Positions 48,101 to 59,385 of a stretch of DNA of 64,000 nt are shown here, one piece after another. Source of the stretch: Hymenoscyphus infarciens (lineage: Eukaryota > Ascomycota > Leotiomycetes > Helotiales > Helotiaceae); assembly GCA_001414345.1 (NCBI GenBank), contig LLCB01000182.1, positions 1 to 64,000 of the forward strand, given 5' to 3'. The translations under genes were made by a program, and so were the position numbers. Within the stretch, counting starts at the first letter, position 1, and every line of letters starts with the position of its first letter. Under the pieces are notes generated by a model. It was not told where the DNA came from. It made no database searches and saw only the letters and a list, made by a program, of their open reading frames with translations.

Positions 48101-48587
48101 GCGGAGGCTGGAGAAGCACGAAGATGGCGTAGAGTCGATGAAACAGCTGGTAAAAAATTGTGAAAAGAATAGAGCGCGGAGGGATGATTGGAAGAGAAAG
48201 AAAGATGCTGCTTGTGAGGCTGTTGGTATTGAGGAACTCTGGGACGTGAGGGTCATCGAGAGAGAGTTCAATTTCATCGAGGAAAGAAGGAAAGAAGCTG
48301 AAAGGGAGAATCAAAAACAGCCAAAAGAACCAAACAAATCACAGGTGACGGAGGAAGGGGAAGATGCGGAACACACCGAAGATGAAAGTGAGGATGAGAC
48401 TGACGACGAAGACACCGCGAGACAGGAAGGAAGGAGCAAGTTGAAACAGGAGAAGGCTGATAAGCGGGATCCTTATAGGCACTATGAGTTTCTTGGAGAA
48501 TCTTACATTCACGGAATGATGGATGGCGAGGCGGTGAGGCAAAACTTTTACACCATGAAGCCAGACCATCTTTTTGAAATTAGATAG
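45138..48587 (+). CDS. HET domain protein, 1149 residues
   Basis: Intronless. The ATG at 45,138 sits in a good context (ATCAAGATGTCC). The region before the domain reads YQPLPRDRKVIRVLRLLPG, followed by an Asn-rich insert (about 107-134). HET domain blocks are FEALSWRWGDE (139-149), LWIDAICINQEKADER (188-203) and RPWFSRRWVVQE (270-281). Later come a duplicated module (544-602 / 614-678), a basic nuclear-localisation-like stretch PPKKQRKISSKK (701-712), a charged helical region (984-1050), an acidic tract (about 1070-1096) and the family's C-terminal YEFLGESYIHGMMDGEA (1116-1132). HET proteins trigger cell death or growth arrest when unlike strains fuse. The trigger partner here is unknown. 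No RIP damage, and all HET motifs are intact. Confidence 0.92.
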   Translation: MSKNSAYVTLLPRAKRSALLRFDPEDTQQDEVRSESERVIIPEFTYQPLPRDRKVIRVLRLLPGVLENPQIVCEMFEAEFDKNDKLVKLGKNCERPLGSRFDSESNKANGGNNNDHEGNDHNPGDSTPKDNPKPTIIEFEALSWRWGDEKHGKFAVMIEKDGKLYRKRVSETLGLALKYIRCEKERFLWIDAICINQEKADERSSQVAMMSLVYATATRACVWLGEDDVESTMAIKFIKEDINQLKNFDSICKKQDYAEKWKSLLMLMQRPWFSRRWVVQEVVLAKNALVYCGPDKIEWQELAIAVELFVEVETATHRLSELMKKDDKFSVIPNWFEHISELGASLLVNATARVYRSREIEKSDRGGDILGRKGVSRRSLLSLEYLVTSLSIFDCGRPHDSVYALVAIARDARPFAPSALIEKTRETLAFELCEFFLEEKSYILDYTSPYPDVCRDFTRFCIERCASIDMVQALDILCRPWAKDWHPGDNGLGSEEQKVGTPGESTILDFQQQTNHSQAKFPERSYKLRIKVQDLRKRSGDHDRQRLIELLKEIHYHHGQELPTIPEEPDEFVEVGECTREQYYAYASLHFFLRIKLAILRKNLDDQIGNDEDNKQRLSELLSDIQYRDPKQEFELQQGKETDKIPGRYYEVWDCGRETYYEYSKKYARYNLSIEKWFPDKKNKSHDSPVAENDDDDSGEPPKKQRKISSKKTKKSRVNGHVNGQTATGGENGGFQQNGGQTKNQVYCPPEKELGLPSWVSRITAAPFDIFPHPGMDMVKMGRKNADPLVGVPQDGHRNYNAGQTKKLDLKSLKFRRRPRCGHYSLYVKGFWLDTIESVAQVSQGGAIPGEWLDMAGWPEARRPQRPGEVLKDPPPEFWRTLVADRGMNDRNPPYYYARACKETITKGGLQSGAVNTTALMHNERNSIVAEFCRRVQAVIWNRALIKTENGSLGLASSNVKKGDMVCIIYGCTVPLILRKNTYKKREERRLEKHEDGVESMKQLVKNCEKNRARRDDWKRKKDAACEAVGIEELWDVRVIEREFNFIEERRKEAERENQKQPKEPNKSQVTEEGEDAEHTEDESEDETDDEDTARQEGRSKLKQEKADKRDPYRHYEFLGESYIHGMMDGEAVRQNFYTMKPDHLFEIR

Positions 48588-49200
48588 TAAAAAACGGTTT
48601 CCACCGGGCAAGACCCGGATGACTTGGAACACGACGGACCTTCGTGTTATCTCTGCATAATTACTCACTTGGGCTTTGAAACAACTAAAAACCAATTGAT
48701 GCAGTTTAGTAAATTGGTATGAACTCCTTGTAATTCGAAAATTCTTCGTCGTGTGTTTCTCTGGCTCTGAAATTTAGCGACCGCTACCCTGAAGTAGAGG
48801 TACTTGTTATCCCGAAACTCATTAACACGAAAATAAAACTCACATCACCTATCACTTCACATCGCCCATGCCCTTTTTATTCCTCTCAAACCCACCCCTC
48901 CCAAAAAAGCGCACCATCAATCAAGCTCTCACAAACCGCCTCAAAAACAGCAACATTCCGTGAGCGAATCAGAGCCCCATATATATACAAGGCTAATAAC
49001 TTGTAGTTCCTTATCTAGTCCGACTTCGTTATATAGGCTAGCCGGCAGGAGGAGATGGAAAGCAGGCTTCGAAACAAGTTCATTCTCGACGGCATAGCTG
49101 AGGCATTTCTAGACGCTGTGTGTCAGGTTTACAATCATTCTATACTTCAGTATAATCGTCGAATCTACTAACCCACCTGTCTACCTACCACTGTCCTATA
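48588..49200. other. Intergenic region downstream of the HET gene
   Basis: Balanced composition until about 49,200, where the AT-rich block begins. It contains a possible minus-strand gene end at 48,886-49,013. Otherwise no feature is recognised. Confidence 0.5.
48886..49013 (-). pseudogene. Possible 3' end of a truncated gene
   Basis: A minus-strand frame ending at TGA (48,886-48,888) reads YKLLALYIYGALIRSRNVAV, then FEAVCESLIDGALFWEGWV. Its composition is protein-like, and its upstream part is cut off near the AT-rich boundary. Family unknown. It may be the surviving tail of a gene destroyed by the repeat block, or chance. Confidence 0.22.
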
Positions 49201-52200
49201 CCTAGGAGAGTTAGTCTTTTTAATTAGTCCAACTTTTTACTTAGTCTAACTAGATTAATAGATAATTCGATTCCTAAAGTATTAAACCTACTTTAAAGCT
49301 ACTTACGGGTTATACTAGACGTTGTATTTTCTGAACGTCTCTTAGCTCGTTACTACTTTTTAGTACGCATTTAGTACTGAAACTAAGCGAAAACCATCTA
49401 TATACCTACTTTTATTCATATAATTAATTAATAACTAAATATAAAATAGTAAAAAAACACTAGAGATCTAAAAGTCGCTAGGCTTCTAAATAAAAGACTT
49501 CTTAAAATAAGGTTAATATTTAGTAGTATACTATTATTATTATTAGTAGAAGTAGATAGAATACTAATAAGTAAGAGTTACTTCTTTAGATATAAGATAA
49601 CCTAGATTATATATCTGTTTTAGTAAGTAGTATTAAGAATATTAGAAAGAAAGCTAAAGATAATACTACTCGTACTTAGAATAATAATATATAAAGCTAA
49701 AAACTTAAAATAAAGATAAACGTTTAAAATAAGCCTCGCTCTAGCTATTATCTTAAACTTACCTCTAAGCTATAAAGAAGGATTATTATAAAAGTTATAT
49801 ATTATATACTTTTATAAGCTAGGACTTTAGAATAATAGAGATAAGAGTAAAAACCTATCTAAATTATCTTTTTAATAAGTCTTATATAATACTAGTATTA
49901 TAGAACAAAAGTAGATTAGATAAAGGATTATCTAATAACCTTATCTTTTAAGCGAGAAGTATAGTATTTAAAGTCTTCTACTCTTCTTTATAGTTCTAAG
50001 AAATTAAGTATCTATTTTAATCTTACTTTACTTATCTTATACTCTTAATATAGCTTCTATAATTACTATAGTTATAAGCCTAGTTAGTAGATAAAATACT
50101 ACTTCTATTATACTAGTTATATTAGCTTTATTTTCTCTTTATCTATCTTTATCTCTCTTCTTAGAGTATTACTTTTATAATAGTAAGCTTACTCTTAACT
50201 AAAAAGGTTCTCTTTACTAACTAAAACTTATAGTCTATAGTATATAACTACTTCTTTTAAATAGCTTACTAAGAAAGAGTTTAGAAATACTTTAATCTAA
50301 ATAGTTTTAATACTAAGAATACTAATAAGCTTAAAAGACTCTATCTTATAATTAAATACGCTATAATTAATAAAAACATAAGATATAAAGAATTATAGCT
50401 TATAGTAAAGAAAGCCTAGAATATACTCTAAGTTACTTAATATTAAAAAAGACTTTAAAAATAATATTAAAGCTATGTTTTTAAAATTAATAAGCTTTAT
50501 ATTATATAAAGTAAGATTTAAAAGATTAGCTCTTAGATAGAGAGTACTATAGATAAGTCTATACTCTTAGAAGCTTAATTTTTACTAAACTATACTAGAA
50601 AATTTATACTCTAGAATCTAATTTAAAAGCTTTAGAATATTCTAGTACTAATATTAAAATATATATAAAACATAGTATATAAAGAATACTAGAATATACT
50701 TACGTAAACTAAATTAGAGTCTATAAACCTTAATTACTAGTTCTCTAACTAGAAACACTACTATAACTAAGTAAAAGAATTTTAACTCTTAGAGATTAAG
50801 AGTCTATCTATAGTAAAAGACTTTCTAAATATAGTTTACTAAATTACACTTATCTAAGTAATAAGTTAAAAAATATAGTTAATTAATAATATAAAGCTTA
50901 AAAAAGGAGTTATATTACTTAATAATCTTATTAAAAATGTTTTTAGAGATTCTATATAAATAGCTTATATTAAAAACTAGTAAGAAAGCTAGTAGAATAT
51001 TCTTAGTCTTTAGAAATAGAAGTAATAACCTATCTAATCATAGGAATAGAGCTTAAAAGAAGAGTTCTAATAATAAGAAATATCTATATAAAAATAAGTA
51101 AGAATACTTTTAAAAACCTACTAAGTATTAAATCTTAGAATTTATACTTCTAGAAAGTATAATCCTACTCTTAATAACTTCTTAGATAATAAGAAGTTAA
51201 AAGAGATTATATAATACTTAGAATTCTTATTCTAAATAAACCTTAAAAAGAAACTAATTAAAAAGTTTCTTATAGTATAATCTAAGTTTAGAAAGAGATT
51301 TATAAGCTCCACTAGTTATACTTAAAGATTATTAAAATACCTAGTTAAGAATATAAATACTATAATCTTTTTTTTAAAGCTTCTTATTAATCTAGAAAAG
51401 ATAAACTAAGCTTTAAAACTAAGAATCTATACTTTCTTAGCTAAATATCTTAGTTATCTTCTTATAGATTTAATACTTTCTAATAATTATAGAGTAGTTT
51501 ATCTAGTTAATAGTAAGAAGATACTTATCTTAAAAACCTTTAGATACTCTAATAATATAGTAGAATTAGAAATAACTAGTATTCTAATTAGTAGAATAGA
51601 AATAAGAGTTATAAAGAATATTCTTAAGAGTAAAGAAGGAAATAATATAGTAGATCTAATACTTATTAATATTATTATTATTAAAAGATTTTATTTTAAT
51701 ATTATCTTAAAAGTATATATTAGAGAATCTAGAATATAATATAATAAGTATAACTATTTACTATACTTTAGACTTATAAAAAATATTATAGTTATTAAAT
51801 CTTTAATTTATTTAGTAAACTTAGTTTTATTTAAATATAACTCTATTAATAACTATACTAAGCTCTAATAATTCTTAAGCTTTATTTATTTTAATATATC
51901 TAATACTTACTAAAAAGATTAATAAATACTTTTATAAAAAGATAAGATTTATACTAAACTAAAAAGTAATTTAGTAGAAATATAGTATAAAAGATTAGAA
52001 TATCTAAGATAAGAAGCTTTTAAAGCTCTAGTCTAGTCTATAAGAAATATAAAAAATATAAATCTTAAATAAAGAAAGTACTTATATTATATTATAACTT
52101 ATACTTAAAAGTATATAGCTATTCTAGTAGTACTTATAAGATCTATTTAATTTTCTTACTAAATATAATAGAGCTAAATAGCTTTTTTTAATAAAAGAGA

Positions 52201-52695
52201 AGTATAATAGAAAGCTTTTTAGATTTATAATAATAAATAAAAGAGAAGAAATAGTCTTTAAAAAGCTTAAAAACTTTAAAAAATAAGTTAAATAATAATA
52301 TAGTCTTTTAATTTATAAGTTAAAGTATAATAATAATATATTAGTAATCTTATAAAATAAAGTATTAGAATCTACTTTATAAGTTATAGAAATTAGAATA
52401 GACTTGAAACTTATACTAATTTATACTTATAAACTAAATAGAGAAGTAAAGAGAGTAGAATAAGAAGTAATTATATATTAAATTAAAATATTATCTACTA
52501 CTAACTTATTATAAAAGCTCTAAACTAAGTTAACTATAGCTAGAGTCTAGCTTTATAATATAAGTCTTAACTAAAGAAATAAGTTTAAAATATTAAATAA
52601 AGTACTTCTATTATAGTTTAATAATTATTTCTACTAGTATAATCTAAAGTTTAAAAACTTAGATTTAAGACTAGATTAGAAGTGAGTTTATATTA
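49201..52695 (+). pseudogene. Copia3 gag, protease and integrase relic, part 1
   Basis: A very AT-rich, stop-filled plus-strand copia relic. The GAG-pre-integrase region is clear at 51,980-52,130. There the family's WHRRLGH pattern is seen as stop-YKRLEY, followed by EAFKALV and a C--C pair turned into Y--Y. The sequence upstream (from about 49,480) is presumably gag and protease but is too decayed for domain calls, and the 5' LTR could not be located. It is interrupted by MITE M2 at 52,696. Confidence 0.6.
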
Positions 52696-53143
52696 GAGCC
52701 TGTTTAGCTCGTATATATCTAGAGTATATATTACTAAAAATTATAAAGTAATATATATATATATATATACTAATTCTATATATATACTAGTATTTAGTAT
52801 ATATATTTAAAAGTAATACAAATCCTTCGCTTAACCTCGTATATCTTAGTATATATATAAATAAGATATATACTACTAAAAAAAGATTTAGACCTCTAGA
52901 AGTATAAAACTTCAAAAGTTTATATATATCTTTTATCTATACTATCTAATACTAATACGTTAGTACTTAGTACTATCGACTAAGAATATATACTAGGATA
53001 TATACTAATATATATACTATAAGCTAAATAATCTTTAAATATATATAGAAATAAAGAGAGAGATATACTAACTCTACTAATTAGAGTATCTTATTAGATA
53101 TCTATATATATATTTAAATAATTTATACGAGCTAAATAGGCTC
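52696..53143. mobile_element. MITE M2, 448 bp, TTA target duplication
   Basis: Terminal inverted repeats GAGCCTGTTTAGCTCGTATA / ACGAGCTAAATAGGCTC, flanked by TTA (52,693-52,695; 53,144-53,146). Same family as M1. The extra length is mainly TA-rich interior. It interrupts the copia integrase region. Confidence 0.85.
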
Positions 53144-54300
53144 TTAATAAATCTAAAGATTATCTACTTTAAAAGAAAAGAGAATCAGAAATTAAGAAAA
53201 GAGTATTTAAAGTTAACTCTAAAGCTTATATAGGTTATTTAGTTAAATATATCTTAATAAATATCTACTATATCTAGGTTCTATAGTTTAAATAAGTTAT
53301 TATAACTTAGAATATTATATTTAATAAAGAAATCTTTTATATACTCGAATATAAAAAGATAGAATAATAACTTATTATAATAACTTATTTAATAGTCTAG
53401 TATATAGTTAAATAGAAGTAATAAGATACTAAAGCTCTACTTAAAAGTATTAGTATATATAAAATAGAAAGTATAGAAAAACTAATACTAAGAGCTAAAA
53501 TAGTAAGAGATAACTTATCTAAAGCTATTACTATACTAAGTAAAGCTTTAATTAGCTAGAACTTAGAAGTAGACTTAGAAAAAAAAGATATAATCTCTTC
53601 TAGTTTTAGACTTCTATTATCTAAAGTAATACTTAAACTTAAAAGTATATTAAAATAAGTTATAAGCTTTTAAAAGAAGTAAAATATAATATAAGAATCT
53701 TCTAATAAACTATAAAACTCTTCTAATAAGTACTTATAAGCTTCTTCTAACTATAAAATAAGACTAAAAATATAAAAGGCTTAAATAGTCTACTAATTAG
53801 AATAATTAATAAAATATTAGAAGAAATCTTCTAATAAAATAGAGAGAGTAGATCTTTCTAATAATAAAGTCCTATATAAGAAAGAACTTCTAATATATTA
53901 GTTCTAGAAACTTTAAAAATAAAAATAACTAAAAAGTAAAGAATAATAAATATAAAAAGTAAAAACTCTAAAAAGCTTAAGATATATAAAGAAAGTATAT
54001 CTACTTATTTTAAGAAAAAGTAAAAGAGATTAACTTAAAGAAGAAGATATTAGAAATATAATAATCTCTACTTTACTAGCTATATTAATTAGAATAAAGC
54101 TCTAATAAGCTATTCTAAAATATTTAAATTATTTCTTTAATACTTTCTAGCTTTTTAATAAAAAGTCTAATATTAAATAAAGAGAACTTATAAGACATTT
54201 ACTATATTATTAATATAAAAGTAAATAAACTTTTTTAGAATTAATAAAGTGACTCTAAAAGTCTTAAAATACGTTTAAATAACCGTTAGACGGTCTAGAA
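53144..54300 (+). pseudogene. Copia3 integrase C-terminal region, part 2
   Basis: After the MITE the plus frame reads KAYIGYLVKYILINIYYI and VIIT-NIIFNKE (53,215-53,335). This is the copia integrase C-terminal motif usually seen as AHIGYLVGYDSTNIFRIW. The following 900 bp are the Ser/Lys-rich linker towards RT, interrupted by the LINE near 54,300. Confidence 0.7.
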
Positions 54301-54349
54301 AGAGACTAAAGCACTCTATAATTATACTAAATAATTATAATAGTAGTAG

Positions 54350-55500
54350 TAGTAGTGAAAAGAGAGGCTTATAAAGAGCTCTTATTCCTCTCTCTAAAGT
54401 ACTAGTAACTAATAAAGATAGTATAATAAACTAAGAAGAGTAGAGTATAAGAGAATAGAAGAGAGTATTAGACTATATAGATATAATAGAGAAGAGCTTA
54501 ATCTAAATAATACTTAACTTAGTAATAGAGAAGAGAGGTATTAAAGTAATTATTAAAGTAGTAAGAAAAGTGCTTAAGTATAAGAGAACTAGGAAGAGAG
54601 AGGATAATATAATTATATATAGAATCCTATAAGAAGACCTTACTATTATAGTTAAGAGAATAAGAGAAATAAAGAAGCATAGCCTAATATAAGTAGAGAG
54701 AGTTAGAACTAGAGAACTATAGAGAGAGGTAGTAACTATATTATAGAGAGAATACTTAATACTAGTTAAATATACTAAAGAGATTATAGTCTAAGTAATA
54801 AGAATAGATAAAAGAAAGGATAAGCTATTACTAAAGAAAGTAATTAAAGCTATAAATATAAGTAAATATAAAGTAAAAGTAATAGTAGCTTAAAAGTTCT
54901 AGAGTAAGAATATTATTATATAGTTTAAGAAAGAGAAATAAGTAAGATATATATAAGATAATAGCTAAGTAAAGAAAGTATTTAGATAAAAAATAGTAGT
55001 AGTAGTAAGAACGCTTATAGTACTTATAAAAAGAGCCTTAGTAAATATACTTAAGAATAGAAAAAGGAGTATATTATAAAGTATCTTTTAAGCTTTTAGT
55101 ATAAAGATACTAAAGATTCTATAATAAGGAAATAGACGTAGAGAATATTATAGATAAAAGTGACTAGCTTAAAAGAACTATATCTCTAAAGTAGTAATAA
55201 TAGAAGAAGTAAGAAGGCTATATATAAAGAGGATATTATAAGAGGTATAATACTTCTTATATAAAAGATACGTCTTAGAGGTAGTAGTATAAAGGTGTTA
55301 TAAGTATTAAAAGTAGAGGTATATAGTATACTTCTATAAATAAGATAAGAGATATACCTAGTATATATATAAGAGATATAAAGAGAGTAAGGAAGAGTAC
55401 TTTAGTAAAAAAGACTTAAAAGAATACTTAGTAAAGTATAGGAATTATAAAAGAGAATACCTAGTATTTATAAAGAAGTACTATATAGAGGAGTAATACT
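54350..55500 (+). pseudogene. LINE ORF1 relic
   Basis: Lys/Arg/Glu-rich nucleic-acid-binding protein remnant with a Cys/His knuckle end. Dozens of stops. In active LINEs this protein coats the element RNA. Confidence 0.6.
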
Positions 55501-55559
55501 ATAAATAAGTAAGAGAACGATATCTTAATAGAATAACTATATTTATAAACTTATAAAGA

Positions 55560-58500
55560 CTCTTAAAAGAGAGTAAGATAAGAATATCTTACTTATTTAC
55601 CTTTAGCTAGAAAGAGAGCTTATAAAGCTTAAAAAAGAGATAGAGATAAGGATCTATACTAGAGAGGCTAATAAATATAAATAAAGTAGAATATATAAAT
55701 AGTAGTAACCTAACCTAGTTCTTAAAGAGGCTAAGAAGCTCTCTTAGTATAATAAGGGATTTAACTAGAGAAGAAATAGAAGTAATCTAAACCTTATTTA
55801 TAGAACTACTATAAGTATAATAGTACTATATTAGAATATAAGAAAGATACTAGAAGCTCTTAATATAGCTCTAAATTATAAGAAAGAATATAATATATTA
55901 ATAGTCTAAGAACTAGTATAGAATAGTATAAGAGACTTCTCTAACTACTCTTTAAGCTTAAGATATAATATAATCTAGTTAGATAAGATAGTAGTACTCT
56001 TTATATATAAAAGATATCTAAAAGTAAGCTAGATATATACTATAGATAAGAACTAGGTAAGTATAATAATAGAAGAGAGAGTAGATAAGATAATAGTCTA
56101 CTTAGTTTATAACCTATAAATAGAGTAGATATTAATTAAGAATATACTCTAGTAAGTAAGACTAAGAAGAGTACTTATAATAGATAATCTAAATACTTAT
56201 TACTTTTTATAAGATATATATAAAAGATATAATAAGAACGTAGACCTTATTCTTAAACTTATTATATTATAGGTATTAGAGAGAGATATACTCTATAGTA
56301 AAGCTATATAGAGAAGAGAGAGCTTTTATAACTCTATAATTAACCTTATCTTCTCTACTAAGAATATAGTAGTCTAGTAAAGGTCTTTAGACCTATTAAG
56401 ATTAAACTATATAACTTAACTCTTTATAATAAAAGTAAGAGAAGAGAAAAAGGTATTATAAGTACCTAGATTTAGCTAGAGACTAATAAATAAGATCTTA
56501 GTTAAAGTAAAAGCCTCTTACTTAGAAATACTTATAATCTAAAATATATAAGAACTTAAGAGAGTAGTATAAAGACTTATAAAAGACTTTTAAAGAATAG
56601 TAAAAGCCTTAATACTACTCTAAAAGCTAGATAGAAGGAGAGTATAGCTTTAGTAGAACATAGAGGCTAAAGAAGTATTAAGAAAGGTAAGGAAATATAA
56701 AAGGACTTAGAAGGAGTATTAAATAAAAAGCTTAAGATAGTAGCTTAATAATACTTTTTAGAAACTTTAAATAGTAAGTAGAAAAGTAAAGATAAAGAGC
56801 TAGAGAGAGGTATTAATAGAGATAGTAAAAGATAAAAGGAAACTCTAAATACTTAAGAAGTAGATATACTTTAAAAGATATATAAGACTAGAAGTACTAG
56901 TACTACTAATACTTATATTACTTAATAAAATAAAAGATAAGACCTACTAAGAGAAGGCTTATATTCTTATAGAAAAGTTCTTCTTAGAGTTAATAGTTAA
57001 CTATTTAAGCGTTTCTAATAAGAACTAGAATACTAAGAGCTTCTCTTAGAAGTACTTAGTAAGCTAATATATAACTAAGAAGTATATTAAGATAGCTATA
57101 AGATTAGTACTATAGAAAGTACTAGGATTTAATATATTAATAAATAGCTTCTTAAAAACTTATAATAAACTACTTTATAAAGTACTTATTATAATAGTAG
57201 AAGTAAGCTTCTACTTATAGTACTTTCTATTCTACTTTTACTCTATAAAAGTAATAGTATTAAGAAAACTAGGTAAAATAACTAAGGAATAGAGTAAGAT
57301 AGAGGCCTACTAGCTAATAGTACTACTCTTAACTATAGATAAGATCTTTAAAAAAGTAATAGTATAAAGGCTTATATAACTTATAAAGGAAATAGTAATA
57401 CTACTAGAGCTATAGATAAGTAACTAAAAGCACTAAAATATAAAGCTAGTAATTAGAATAGTAATAAAAAGTATATATATAGTATAAGAAAATAAGAGCT
57501 ATATATTCTTAGCCTAACTAGATATAGTAGAAGCTTTTAACTAAGTAGACTATATATAGCTACTTTATATATTAAGAGAGAAAGAGGTTCTATAATAAGT
57601 AGTAATATAGATAAAGAGCTATACTATTCTTTAATAAATAATTAATAGATAAAAGAGACCTTAAATAGAGTATCTTATAAAGATTAGTACTATTACTAAT
57701 ACTATTTATTCTCTTTACTTTAATACTATATAAGGACTTAGTAAGAATTAATAAGCTTATTATAATAGGCTTTATAGATAAAATAAATCTATTTATAATA
57801 TTAAAAAGTATAATAGTAAACTATAAGCTACTTAAAATAGCTTAGAAAGTATATAATAAGTAGGTAAATAAGTAAGGAATAGCTTTTAGTTTAGAAAAGA
57901 TAGTACTTATATACTTTATAAGAATAAGAGTACTATAGAAGAAGATAGTCTAGTTTAAAGAGATAAGGCTTATACTAGTTAAGTATATAAGGTTTCTAGG
58001 AGTAGAGCTTAATAAGAAACTAAACTAGAAGATATACTAAGAAAGAGTCTAGAAGAAGCTTATAACGTAGACTTTTATATTTATAAGGCTTACTAGAAAG
58101 ATATAGGAAGTAGACTACTACTAAGTAAGGTAGATATATATAGTAGTAATAAGAAGTATAATAGTATATAAGGTATTAGTATAGTATTATATTATACTAA
58201 AAGAAGGGAATATAAGAAGAATAGTAAAAAGCTTCTTTATATAATACTTAAGATACTTATAAGTAGTAATAGAGGTATATAAAACTACTCTAGTTTAAAG
58301 CCTAGAAGTTAAAGTAGACTATACACTAATTAACTTATATCTTAACTTATAAGTAGCTACTTTTAAGAGGAAGTTCTAAAGGTCTAAGTTAGAGGAACTA
58401 ATTTAGAATATCTATAGATATATAATAATATAGCTAAAAAGAAGAAGAAAGAGTAGACTAATAAAGGTAGAGAAGGTAATATTATACTTATAAATAGTAA

Positions 58501-59370
58501 AGTAGAAGTAAGAAGAGGAGTAGAGAGTAAGAGAAGTAGAATTTAAGTATAATACTATACTTATAGAATAGAAGAACTATCTAGAGACTTAAAGAAGAAG
58601 GACTTAAGAGAGGAACCTAATATAATATATAGAAGCGTTAGACAAAGTAGACCTAGATAAGTAGAAGCTATAAAAGGTTTATAAGAAGCTTACTAAAGTA
58701 AAGAGCTTACTACTCGTCTAAGTATAAATAAAAGTAATAGAACTAAACACCTTCTTCTTTATAAAAAGAGTACTAAACTAGATTATACTATAGTATATTT
58801 ATATAAGTAGTAGAGAGATAGTAGAATACCTAGTTCTATTTTACTAAGATATTCTATAAGAAAGAAATATACTTATAAGAGCTTTAAGAAAGAGAATCGA
58901 GGATCTATAAGAACTAAAGAGAGTACTAGTAGATAGAAAACTAGTATTAAAGGTAACTACTTAGCTACTTAAGCTAGGAAGACTCTAAGAGTATAGACTA
59001 GTACTAGAATTACTTAAAAAGAGAGAGAAGAGTAAGAAAGAGATAAAAGAAAGAGAGGAATAGAAGAAGAAAGCCGAGGTACGCTAGAAGGTAAGACCTT
59101 AGCTCTAATAATTCTAAAAGTAAATATATCTCTTATACTACTAATATATACCTTAATAGATTAAATATACTAATCTACTATATCTCTCTACTATATTACT
59201 AAGTTAGAGAGATAAGCTTTAAATAGATAATAGTAAGAACTAAAAAAAAGGAGAATTATACTTATAAGAAAGCTTAAAAGGTAAAGAAGAATAAGCTAAA
59301 AGGCATATAAACTAGAATAGAAGATATACTACTTACTCTTAGAGCTCGGCCTATAGCCTACGTAGCGTAA
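55560..59370 (+). pseudogene. LINE ORF2 (endonuclease/RT) relic
   Basis: RT landmarks are a QKRP-IEYLI segment near 57,655 (the GVPQGSPLSP position) and GFIDKINLF at about 57,765-57,795, where the catalytic F-A-D-D box should be and one Asp is lost. RFLGVELNKKLN (57,985-58,020) and an RT thumb with TRKIQEVDYYQVRQIYIVVI follow. A C-terminal Arg/Glu-rich segment continues to 59,100. The N-terminal endonuclease is too decayed to define. Many stops. Confidence 0.7.
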
Positions 59371-59385
59371 GAAGAATAATAATAC

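Larger units (their letters stand above)
54301..59385 (+). mobile_element. Tad-like LINE, near full length, RIP-inactivated
   Basis: A 5-kb plus-strand non-LTR retrotransposon lodged in Copia3. ORF1 (about 54,350-55,500) ends in CCHC zinc knuckles (C-Y-K-Y at 55,293 onward, with Cys and His turned to Tyr). ORF2 follows from about 55,560 to 59,370. The 3' end GAGCTCGGCCTATAGCC plus AAT repeats equals that of the fragment at 3,559-4,945. The boundaries are approximate because the target duplication is hidden in TAG/AAT-rich sequence. Confidence 0.8.

Noticed and set aside
45268..48695. Other-frame and antisense ORFs over the HET gene
   Set aside because: They are shadows of the 1149-codon frame, which alone shows conserved motifs.
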